The notes under the pieces were generated by a model. It saw only the letters and a list, made by a program, of their open reading frames with translations, was not told where the DNA came from and searched no databases. A program made the translations under genes and the position numbers. 64,000 nt of DNA from Aquilaria yunnanensis (lineage: Eukaryota; Streptophyta; Magnoliopsida; Malvales; Thymelaeaceae). The stretch lies in assembly GCA_039654915.1 (NCBI GenBank), contig JBDJPA010000012.1, positions 2,479,997 to 2,543,996 of the forward strand, in the 5' to 3' direction. Of the stretch, positions 47,596-55,929 are shown piece by piece. Positions within the stretch are counted from its first letter, which is position 1; the number at the start of each line of letters is the position of its first letter.

Positions 47596-49653
47596 GAGGT
47601 TTAAGGAAAGGTCCTTAGAACCTCTAACGATAGGAAAGGTTCTATCGTTGTAAGATGGACTGAATGATTGATTGTTTGTTTGAGGTTTAAGGAAAGGTCC
47701 TTAGAACCTCTAACGATAGGAAAGGTTCTATCGTTGTAAGATGGACTGAATGATTGATTGTTTGTTTGAGGTTTAAGGAAAGGTCCTTAGAACCTCTAAC
47801 GATAGGAAAGGTTCTATCGTTGTAAGATGGACTGAATGATTGATTGTTTGTTTGAGGTTTAAGGAAAGGTCCTTGGAACCTCTAACGATAGGAAAGGTTC
47901 TATCGTTGTAAGATGGACTGAATGATTGATTGTTTGTTTGAGGTTTAAGGAAAGGTCCTTGGAACCTCTAACGATAGGAAAGGTTCTATCGTTGTAAGAT
48001 GGACTGAATGATTGATTGTTTGTTTGAGGTTTAAGGAAAGGTCCTTAGAACCTCTAACGATAGGAAAGGTTCTATCGTTGTAAGATGGACTGAATGATTG
48101 ATTGTTTGTTTGAGGTTTAAGGAAAGATCCTTAGAACCTCTAACGATAGGAAAGGTTCTATCGTTGTAAGATGGACTGAATGATTGATTGTTTGTTTGAG
48201 GTTAAGGAAAGATCCTTAGAACCTCTAACGATAGGAAAGGTTCTATCGTTGTAAGATGGACTGAATGATTGATTGTTTGTTTGAGGTTTAAGGAAAGGTC
48301 CTTAGAACCTCTAACGATAGGAAAGGTTCTATCGTTGTAAGATGGACTGAATGATTGATTGTTTGTTTGAGGTTTAAGGAAAGATCCTTAGAACCTCTAA
48401 CGATAGGAAAGGTTCTATCGTTGTAAGATGGACTGAATGATTGATTGTTTGTTTGAGGTTAAGGAAAGATCCTTAGAACCTCTAACGATAGGAAAGGTTC
48501 TATCGTTGTAAGATGGACTGAATGATTGATTGTTTGTTTGAGGTTTAAGGAAAGGTCCTTAGAACCTCTAACGATAGGAAAGGTTCTATCGTTGTAAGAT
48601 GGACTGAATGATTGATTGTTTGTTTGAGGTTTAAGGAAAGGTCCTTGGAACCTCTAACGATAGAAAAGGTTCTATCGTTGTAAGATGGACTGAATGATTG
48701 ATTGTTTGTTTGAGGTTTAAGGAAAGGTCCTTGGAACCTCTAACGATAGGAAAGGTTCTATCGTTGTAAGATGGACTGAATGATTGATTGTTTGTTTGAG
48801 GTTTAAGGAAAGGTCCTTAGAACCTCTAACGATAGGAAAGGTTCTATCGTTGTAAGATGGACTGAATGATTGATTGTTTGTTTGAGGTTTAAGGAAAGGT
48901 CCTTAGAACCTCTAACGATAGGAAAGGTTCTATCGTTGTAAGATGGACTGAATGATTGATTGTTTGTTTAAGGTTTAAGGAAAGGTCCTTAGAACCTCTA
49001 ACGATAGGAAAGGTTCTATCGTTGTAAGATGGACTGAATGATTGATTGTTTGTTTGAGGTTTAAGGAAAGGTCCTTAGAACCTCTAACGATAGGAAATGT
49101 TCTATCGTTGTAAGATGGACTGAATGATTGATTGTTTGTTTGAGGTTTAAGGAAAGGTCCTTAGAACCTCTAACGATAGGAAAGGTTCTATCGTTGTAAG
49201 ATGGACTGAATGATTGATTGTTTGTTTGAGGTTTAAGGAAAGGTCCTTAGAACCTCTAACGATAGGAAAGGTTCTATCGTTGTAAGATGGACTGAATGAT
49301 TGATTGTTTGTTTGAGGTTTAAGGAAAGGTCCTTAGAACCTCTAACGATAGGAAAGGTTCTATCGTTGTAAGATGGACTGAATGATTGATTGTTTGTTTA
49401 AGGTTTAAGGAAAGGTCCTTAGAACCTCTAACGATAGGAAAGGTTCTATCGTTGTAAGATGGACTGAATGATTGATTGTTTGTTTGAGGTTTAAGGAAAG
49501 GTCCTTAGAACCTCTAACGATAGGAAATGTTCTATCGTTGTAAGATGGACTGAATGATTGATTGTTTGTTTGAGGTTTAAGGAAAGGTCCTTAGAACCTC
49601 TAACGATAGGAAAGGTTCTATCGTTGTAAGATGGACTGAATGATTGATTGTTT
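47596..49653 (-). repeat. 86-bp satellite array, 24 units, two hairpins per unit
   Basis: Units of 86 bp (two lack one T, the last lacks four bases) are almost identical. Each contains two dyads with the same AAGG centre on the plus strand: GAGGTTTAAGGA-AAGG-TCCTTAGAACCTC and AACGATAGGA-AAGG-TTCTATCGTT, followed by a spacer GATGGACTGAATGATTGATT. The array lies between the LOG gene and the 3' LTR. Tandem repeats in the 3' untranslated region are known from Ogre/Tat elements and can seed genomic satellites. Variant units recur at fixed offsets, showing block duplication. Confidence 0.95.
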
Positions 49654-49905
49654 GAGGTTAAGGAACTCTCCTTAGAACCTCGACGATAGGAACTCTCCTA
49701 TCGTTGAAAGTTTGAGGTTAAGGGCCCTACCTTAGAACCTCTGCGATAAGAACTCTCTTATCGTTTGAAGAAAAATTGATGATTGAGGTTAAGGGTCCTA
49801 CCTTAAAACCTCAAATTGATTGATTGATCTCGAGGCAAAGGTTCCATCCTTAAAACCCCGGATTGTTTGATTTTGAGGCTAAAGAGCTTTCCTTAGGACC
49901 TCGAG
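49654..49905 (-). repeat. Degenerate edge units of the hairpin satellite
   Basis: Four or five diverged units keep the GAGGTTAAGG...CCTTAGAACCTC dyad and partly the second dyad, but change its stem and loop: ACGATAGGA-ACTC-TCCTATCGT, then GCGATAAGA-ACTC-TCTTATCGT. Both arms change together. Confidence 0.85.
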
Positions 49906-50422
49906 CGAAATTTATATGAAAGCAATTGAAATTGGAATAATTTTCTTCGAAAGTGTGAATTTTCATAATAGGTGAGTGCAAAAATTTAAACTTCGATAAG
50001 ATGAGTGAATCTTGATGATGACAATAACACTGACAAATTATGTAAAGGGAACGGATGTTTGGAATCAATATCCAAGGTTCATCTAATATTTTCTTCAGTA
50101 AATATAGATTCCCTTGTGAGATATGTCATCCAAATAAGGTTAAAGCTTAACTACCCCAAAATGTTATGCCTAGTAGACCTAATAGGATGCGTCTCAAGAG
50201 TAATAAAAATTACTCTTTACTCAGCCATTCCAACCTAAAGGCATTGTCGCATGGTTTTAATATCAGCATGGACGAAACTATCTTATATATAAAAAAAGAA
50301 ATTCCCTGAAAAGAAAAACTGAAACGCGAAAGAAAATGCTGATAATAAAACTAAAGGACAAGAAAAACGGATCAGATAGCTTCTTTCTTCCACAATACTT
50401 CAACAGGGTGAGTAGAGGACCA
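49906..50422 (-). other. 3' flank of the LOG gene, no further gene
   Basis: Noncoding sequence between LOG and the satellite; presumably the LOG 3' UTR. No clear polyadenylation signal was identified. Confidence 0.5.
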
Positions 50423-51052
50423 TTATGGGAGTGAACTGGTCGGGAAAGACTGTCGTGTCCAGTCTATCTGAATCATTGCTGGATCTGGTTCAGGAACAAA
50501 AGCTTGTATTTTATCTAGCAATTCTTCAGCAGTTGTTGCGGATATTATGATTCGCCGTGCCACTCTTGATATGAAATTCTTCTGCATAGCATAATCCATA
50601 AAAGCTATCAGACCTGTAAAGAAATTGTTAACATTTAAAAGCCCAATGGGTTTCTTATGCAAATTAAGTTGGGCCATGGAAGCAATTTGAAAGACTTCTC
50701 CCAACGTGCCAAAACCACCTGGTAGAGCGATAAAAGCATCAGCATTTAAAAGCATTTGTAACACACGCTCTTGCAAATTTTTAACCACTAATTCTTCTCC
50801 AATCGTGCCCCCAGAAACAAATTTCAAAGGTCCAGGGATGATGCCCAAAACTTGACTTCCTCCTAAAGATGCTGCTGATGCTACACCTCCCATTAATCCG
50901 ACACTACCTCCTCCATAAACTAAATGTATTTTTCGCTCAGCTAATACTCTACCCAAATGGTTGGCTGCCTTTAAATACTCTTCATCTTTTCCAGGAAAAG
51001 CCCCAGAAAATACACAAATACTTCGGGATTTACGAGTTGGGGTTTTCTCCAT
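50423..51052 (-). CDS. LOG-like cytokinin riboside 5'-monophosphate phosphoribohydrolase, intronless, inside the retrotransposon
   Basis: 209 residues from the ATG at 51052, about the usual length of LOG enzymes. LOG releases active cytokinin free bases from their nucleotides by removing ribose 5-phosphate. Visible family features are SICVFSGAFPG near the N-terminus, the GGGSVGLMG nucleotide-binding loop (47-55), ADAFIALPGGFGTLGEVF with the PGGxGTxxE signature (111-119), and KKPIGLLNVNNFF. The frame has no stop or frameshift. Ordinary plant LOG genes have several introns; this one has none, so it looks retro-copied. An upstream in-frame ATG (51139) would add residues without LOG similarity and lies beyond the TATA box, so the shorter start is preferred. 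It shares its strand with the retrotransposon, has its own TATA box 34 bp upstream, and is fed by the 87-bp repeats. Activity is inferred, not shown. Confidence 0.9.
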   Translation of the reverse strand: MEKTPTRKSRSICVFSGAFPGKDEEYLKAANHLGRVLAERKIHLVYGGGSVGLMGGVASAASLGGSQVLGIIPGPLKFVSGGTIGEELVVKNLQERVLQMLLNADAFIALPGGFGTLGEVFQIASMAQLNLHKKPIGLLNVNNFFTGLIAFMDYAMQKNFISRVARRIIISATTAEELLDKIQAFVPEPDPAMIQIDWTRQSFPTSSLP

Positions 51053-51085
51053 TCCTATCCTTATCCTTGTGAGAAAAGAGGATAT

Positions 51086-51092
51086 ATTTATA
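51086..51092 (-). promoter_or_regulatory. TATA box of the LOG gene
   Basis: Minus strand TTCATCTCTATAAATATATCC; the same TTCATC-N-CTATAAAT module stands before three of the small ORFs. The distance to the ATG (about 34 bp from the end of TATA) implies a very short leader, or a start site slightly upstream of that expected. Confidence 0.65.
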
Positions 51093-51164
51093 GAGATGAA
51101 GAGATAAGGCAATAATTTTATTTTCAAGAGTGGATACATTATTGCCAGCTATACACAGTAGTCA

Positions 51165-51690
51165 CGAGTATGACTCTGGTCAGGTATGGGTACACTATCG
51201 TTAAAAGAGGAGGAAAATTTTCAAAATAGCTGCTAGCATGTACAGTAGTCACTACTGTAGCTTACGTCAGGAGTAGGTACGTGATTGTTGGAAGAGAAGG
51301 AAAATTTCAAAAGTGGCAGCTATATACAGTAGTCCGTGTCAGGAGTGGGTACATTATTGCCAAAGGGGAGGAAAATTTCAAAAGCGACAGCTAGCACGTA
51401 CAGTAATCGTAACTATGGCTCATGTCAGGAGTGGATACATTATCGCTGAAAGGGGAGGAAAATTTCAAAAGCGACAGCTAGTACGTACAGTAATCGTGAC
51501 TTTGGTTCACGTCAGGAGTGGATACATTATTACCAAAAGGGGAGGAAAATTTCAAAAGCGACAGCTAGTACGTACAGTAATCGTGACTTTGGTTCACGTC
51601 AGGAGTGGATACATTATTACCAAAAGGGGAGGAAAATTTCAAAAGCGACAGCTAGCACGTACAGTAATCGTGACTTTGATCCTCGTCTTC
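51165..51690 (-). repeat. 87-bp repeats upstream of LOG, about six copies (putative enhancer array)
   Basis: Units begin with GTCAGG at about 51179, 51266, 51337, 51425, 51511 and 51598 and contain GGATACATTATTACC, GGAGGAAAATTTCAAAAG and CGACAGCTAGTACGTACAG. In transcription direction several copies give CTGACGTGAAC, which contains the TGACG core of as-1-type bZIP sites, and some carry the palindrome GTACGTAC. Single, diverged versions lie upstream of the small ORFs (for example 52370-52450), so this looks like a promoter segment amplified in front of LOG. Confidence 0.8.
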
Positions 51691-51726
51691 CACTGGCTTT
51701 GCGTCTAGTAATGGCTTCAATGCTTT

Positions 51727-52275
51727 CTATGAATCGGTGATTTGCATCTCATCTAGCTTTCTCACAAACTGGCAAACAGGGTCGTTTAGGGTCAGATTCC
51801 CAAGACTGTAACGATCTCGTTCTTTTTGGAAAATTATCCATAATCCAACAACCTCAAATTGCACTATTCCACAAGAATGCGCTTCAAGAACCTCTCGAAT
51901 ATCTTCTAGAGATTCCTTACGCAAGCCATTCTTAATGAATCTTATTCTATCATTACGATTTCTGGTGATCACTCCTGGAGCACGACATTTATTGCCGCAA
52001 ATCCACCATCCACAATTATGACAAACGCCTAGCCTCTTTGCTCTTCTTTTTTTGGCATAAGCGCTTTTACCAAAGCCGGGCATACGGGGAAAGAACGCTT
52101 CGGGAACTTCACCAGCTGAACGAACCTTAGCTTCAATTAGCCACCGCACATTATCAGGAATGCCTTTGTGCATAAATACTCTGAATCGTTCACATCTAGC
52201 TTGATAAATCTTTTTAAGAACATTTATTGGGAAGGAAGGAAAATACTTTCGTAGGGCGGAAAGAGAAGACTCCAT
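51727..52275 (-). CDS. Small basic Cys-cluster protein, tandem copy 4
   Basis: 182 residues from MESSLSALRKYF; five more codons upstream lack counterparts in the other copies, so the inner ATG is chosen. The core is FGKSAYAKKRRAKRLG followed by CHNCGWWICGNKC, a CX2CX4CX3C cluster that could bind zinc, then a basic RNDRIRFIKNGLRKESL and a conserved tail SLGNLTLNDPVCQFVRKLD. The basic patch directly before the Cys cluster is the layout of the small nucleic-acid-binding proteins of carlaviruses and vitiviruses, several of which suppress RNA silencing; a distant relation is inference. It is the copy nearest LOG, whose repeats begin about 40 bp beyond its stop. Confidence 0.8.
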   Translation of the reverse strand: MESSLSALRKYFPSFPINVLKKIYQARCERFRVFMHKGIPDNVRWLIEAKVRSAGEVPEAFFPRMPGFGKSAYAKKRRAKRLGVCHNCGWWICGNKCRAPGVITRNRNDRIRFIKNGLRKESLEDIREVLEAHSCGIVQFEVVGLWIIFQKERDRYSLGNLTLNDPVCQFVRKLDEMQITDS

Positions 52276-52334
52276 TGATGAAGGAGGCAAAGAAAGAAAT
52301 TAGTGATTGTAGGAAACGAACATAACTAACACAT

Positions 52335-52341
52335 ATTTATA
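52335..52341 (-). promoter_or_regulatory. TATA box before small ORF copy 4
   Basis: Minus strand TTTCATCACTATAAATATGTG, the shared module, about 60 bp before the preferred ATG. Confidence 0.6.
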
Positions 52342-52491
52342 GTGATGAAAGGGATGATGCGTTTATTACACTTACAGAAGCAAGTACATTATTGTCAAAA
52401 GAAAAGACAAATGACAGCTTATATGTACAGCAATCATGACTGTGGCTCTCATCTTCCACTGATTTATGTCTAGTAACGGCTTCAATGCCTT

Positions 52492-53040
52492 CTATAGGTC
52501 GGGGATTTGCTTCCCATCCAGTTTTCTCACAAACTGGCAAACAGGGTCATTAAAAGTTAGATTTCCAAGACTGTAACGATCCTGTTCTTTACGGAAAGTC
52601 CACCATAAATCCATAATTTCCCATTGCACTATTTCACAAGAATGTGTTTCAAAAGTTAATAGGATATCATCCAAAGATTCCTTACGCAGGCCATTCTTGA
52701 TGAATTTTCTTTTATCTTCATGATTTCTGGAGATGTATCCTAAAAAGCGACATTTAGTATTACAATTCCATCGTCCACATTTATGACAGACACCTAGCCT
52801 CTTTGCTCTTCGCTTTTTGGCATAAGCGCTTTTACCAAAGCCGGGCATACGGGGAAAGAACGCTTCTGGAACTTCACCAGCTGAACGAACCTTAGCTTCA
52901 ATTAGCCACCGCACATTGTCAGGAATGCCTTTGTGCATAAAGACTCTAATCCTTTCACATCTAGCTTGGTAAATCATTTTAAGAACATTTATTGGGATGG
53001 AAGGAAAGTATTTTCGCATGGCGGAAAGAGTAGAATCCAT
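52492..53040 (-). CDS. Small basic Cys-cluster protein, tandem copy 3
   Basis: 182 residues. Same architecture as its neighbours: N-terminal helix-like MDSTLSAMRKYFPSIPINVL, the stretch GIPDNVRWLIEAKVRSAGEV, basic KSAYAKKRRAKRLG, the cluster CHKCGRWNCNTKC, and the tail SLGNLTFNDPVCQFVRKLDG. It is most like copy 4 between about residues 35 and 90. No stop or frameshift. It has its own TATA box about 105 bp upstream. Function is not known; nucleic-acid binding is likely from the basic patch plus Cys cluster. Confidence 0.8.
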   Translation of the reverse strand: MDSTLSAMRKYFPSIPINVLKMIYQARCERIRVFMHKGIPDNVRWLIEAKVRSAGEVPEAFFPRMPGFGKSAYAKKRRAKRLGVCHKCGRWNCNTKCRFLGYISRNHEDKRKFIKNGLRKESLDDILLTFETHSCEIVQWEIMDLWWTFRKEQDRYSLGNLTFNDPVCQFVRKLDGKQIPDL

Positions 53041-53145
53041 TGATAAAAGAAGAATTTGAGAGAAGAGATGAAGAAATCAGTTATTGTAGGAAACTGAGAG
53101 TCAGAGAGTATTGCATCCGCTACTTAACCGGAAAGAAGAACACGC

Positions 53146-53152
53146 ATTTATA
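53146..53152 (-). promoter_or_regulatory. TATA box before small ORF copy 3
   Basis: Minus strand TTCATCGCTATAAATGCGTG, the shared module. A further conserved element, TTTCCGGTTAAG, follows about 10 bp downstream and also occurs before copy 1. Confidence 0.65.
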
Positions 53153-53295
53153 GCGATGAAAGGATAACGTGTTAATTACGCTGACAGGAACAAGTATATT
53201 AAAAGAAAAGACAAATGACAGCTTATATGTACAGGAATCATGACCGTGGCTCTCATCTTCCCCTGATTTATGTCCAGTAATGGCTTCAATGCCAT

Positions 53296-53844
53296 CTATA
53301 AGTCGGGGATTTGCTTCCCATCCAATTTTCTTACAAACTGACAAACAGGATCGTTTAAAGTCACATTCCCAAGACTGTAACGGTTTCGTTCTTTATGGTA
53401 AGTCCTCCATAAACTGATAATTTCACCTTGCACTTTTCCACAAGAATGCGTTTCAAGAGTCTCTCGGATATCTTCCAGAGATTCCTTACGCAGGCCATTC
53501 TTAATGAATTTTCTTTTATCTTCACGATTTATGGAGATGTATCCTAAAGAGCGACATTTAGTAATACAATTCCATCGCCCACATTTATAACACACGCCTA
53601 GTCTCTTTGCTCTTCGCCTTTTGGCATAACGGCTTTTACCTAAACCGGGCATGCGGGGCATAAATGCATCTGGAACTTCACCCGCCAGACGGACCTTAGC
53701 TTCAATTATCCACTGCACATTATCGGGAATGCCTTTGCGTGTAAAAACTCTGATTCTTTCACATCTAGCAAGGTAGATCTTTTTAAGGACTTTTATTGGA
53801 AAGGAAGGAAAGTATTTTCGCAGTGCAGAAAGAGTAGAATCCAT
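53296..53844 (-). CDS. Small basic Cys-cluster protein, tandem copy 2
   Basis: 182 residues, same architecture. Basic GKSRYAKRRRAKRLG and cluster CYKCGRWNCITKC; C-terminal SLGNVTLNDPVCQFVRKLDG. It differs from copies 3 and 4 by scattered substitutions (for example VQWIIEAKVRLAGEVPDAFM) but by no length change, while the sequences between the ORFs vary in length. That contrast suggests the protein was under constraint after duplication. Confidence 0.8.
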   Translation of the reverse strand: MDSTLSALRKYFPSFPIKVLKKIYLARCERIRVFTRKGIPDNVQWIIEAKVRLAGEVPDAFMPRMPGLGKSRYAKRRRAKRLGVCYKCGRWNCITKCRSLGYISINREDKRKFIKNGLRKESLEDIRETLETHSCGKVQGEIISLWRTYHKERNRYSLGNVTLNDPVCQFVRKLDGKQIPDL

Positions 53845-53924
53845 TGATGAGAGAAGAATTTGAGAGAAGAGGGAAATGAATCCGTTATTGAAGGAAACTT
53901 AGATAACCGACTGGAAGAACATGC

Positions 53925-53931
53925 ATTTATA
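53925..53931 (-). promoter_or_regulatory. TATA box before small ORF copy 2
   Basis: Minus strand TTTCATCGCTATAAATGCATG, the shared module, about 80 bp before the ATG. Confidence 0.65.
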
Positions 53932-54090
53932 GCGATGAAATGGATAACGTGTCGATTACACTTACGGGAGCAAATACATTATTAAAAGAAAAATGGAAAA
54001 TTTTAAATATGATAAATTGTATGTACAGTGATTGTGACTGTGGCTCACATCTTCCACTGGTTTTACGTCCAGTAACGGGATTAATGGCTT

Positions 54091-54639
54091 CTATGAGTCG
54101 AGGATTTGCTTCCCATCCAGTTTTCTTACAAGCTGACAAATAGGGTCGTTTAATGTCAGATTCCCGGGACTGTATCGTTCTCGTTCTTCATGAAAAATGC
54201 TCCATAAATCGAGAAGTTCACGTTGCACGGATCCACAAGAATGCGTCTCAAGAGTCAATTGGAGATCATCCAATGAGTCCTTACTCAGGCCATTCTTAAT
54301 GAATCGTATTTTATCTTCTCGATTATCAGAGATCATCCCTAAAGAACGACATTTAGTATTACAGGTCCAGCGTCCGCATTTATGACAGACGCCTAGTCTC
54401 CTCGCTCTTCGTTTTTTGGCATAAGAGCTTTTGCCTACACCAGGCATGTGAGACACAAATGCCTCTGGGATTTCACCTGCCAGACGAACCTTAGCTTCAA
54501 TTAACCACCGCACATCTTCAGGGATTCCTTTATGCATCAGAGCTCTTAATCGTTCACAGCGAACTTGGTAGATCTTTTTGAGGATGTTCATTGGGAGAGA
54601 AGGAAAATATTTTCGCAAGGCAGAAAAAGTAGGATCCAT
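54091..54639 (-). CDS. Small basic Cys-cluster protein, tandem copy 1 (first after pol)
   Basis: 182 residues, the most diverged copy: MDPTFSALRKYFPSLPMNIL, KSSYAKKRRARRLG, cluster CHKCGRWTCNTKC, then SLGMISDNREDKIRFIKNGL and the tail SPGNLTLNDPICQLVRKLDG. All four cysteines and the basic block are kept. The expected TATA module upstream is degenerate (CATCAAAATAAAGTAG near 54770), so this copy may depend on another promoter or on retrotransposon read-through. Start codons align exactly among copies 1-3. Confidence 0.8.
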   Translation of the reverse strand: MDPTFSALRKYFPSLPMNILKKIYQVRCERLRALMHKGIPEDVRWLIEAKVRLAGEIPEAFVSHMPGVGKSSYAKKRRARRLGVCHKCGRWTCNTKCRSLGMISDNREDKIRFIKNGLSKDSLDDLQLTLETHSCGSVQRELLDLWSIFHEERERYSPGNLTLNDPICQLVRKLDGKQILDS

Positions 54640-54789
54640 TTTCTAGGAGAAAGTAAAAGAAAGGAGGGAGGAAATGATCAGTTATTATGGGCAACTGAGA
54701 GAACCGACTTGAGAGTCACGGAGTACCGTATCCGCCGCTTAACCGGAAAAGTGAATCCTACTTTATTTTGATGTGATAGATATTCCATC

Positions 54790-55929
54790 CAGCTGACGTC
54801 GATTCAGTCCTTGATTATTGAATCCATTGTCCGCTTTTGACGAATTTTCAACGACAATATTTCTTGATGTCTGCCTTATCTTTGACGATAGCTATCACTC
54901 ATCTTGGATGCTGCTAAGCTGGCATCAATTCTGTTCTTTTAGGTGTAGCCTCAATTGCCAGGCTTTTGACGATATTGTATGCTTTATCCTTGGATTCCTG
55001 ATGGGGCTGGGTCCAGCGTATTAGCTATGCGTCCAATTAGTAAGAGCTGATGTCATTAAGATCTCAGGTTATACTGCTGCAATCATGCTGCGGACATGCT
55101 TTTCATTTGATCCCTGTTATGTAAAAGCCATGCATGCATGATGTGAAATGCATGAATGCAAGGCATGTGTAATTGATGTTTTTTTTTTGAATCTAGCTCT
55201 TCATGTCTTTGCTTTACTTTACTGGATCTTCTTTGTGATTTCCTTCTCGGACTATTATTGAATCTCTTTATGCTTTCCAGCTGTTGTCCATTGTCTCAAA
55301 AGCCCAACTCTGTTCAAAAATCCTCTTTCCTTGCCTTATTTTTGAATTTTGACCTCAATTTTCTTTAATGCCCGCCTCATATTTTATGCTTCTCTGGATA
55401 ATTGTCCCTGTTGAAATATTCGTGAGCATGATTCTTTCCTGCTGACATAGACATGTTAAGACTTCTGAAATGATCATTCAGGCTACCACCAAGGCTATCT
55501 CCCAAAGATTTGTTACTCCTTCTTCTTTGTTAGCCTATGTTCTGTGCTGCTCGCAAAGCAGGACCTCAATCTTACCTGTTTTAATTCACAAAGCTTATCA
55601 AAGTAATCTACGGTCTTTGTTTTTTTTCTAAGTTTTAATTATTACTATTCTTCCTTCAAAAGTCACAATTTATTGCACACTTAAGGCTAGTAGGAATGTG
55701 AGATTTGAAGGAAAAGAACTGGATAGAAGCGACTTTAGCATTTTGAACGTGAGAATCTAAGGTAAGTTAAAGAGAATTGGCTTTTATTTATGGGTAAAAG
55801 AATATGAAAATCTTAGGTACAGATAGATAATGAAAGTGTAAGGGAAGAAAGCTCTCTTTGACAACTTTGATCAAATAAACTTTGGTAACCCTGTATCCAC
55901 TTCTCCCCTTCTGTTCGAAAATTTCTTCA
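54790..55929 (-). other. Spacer between pol and the cargo ORFs, no gene seen
   Basis: About 1.1 kb without a convincing frame. A stretch near 55125-55175 has repeated GCATG motifs (GCCATGCATGCATGATGTG...); a shorter GATGCATGCATGAAT stretch recurs near 62945-62965 in the ORF1-gag spacer. Confidence 0.5.

Noticed and set aside
47596..49653. CRISPR-like array (regular repeats of 86 bp)
   Set aside because: There are no unique spacers, the units are contiguous, and this is a plant genome; it is a satellite of the retrotransposon 3' region.
51313..51708. Plus-strand frame of 131 codons with four near-identical blocks
   Set aside because: It reads through the 87-bp repeats on the strand opposite to LOG and the small ORFs; a composition and period effect (87 is a multiple of three).
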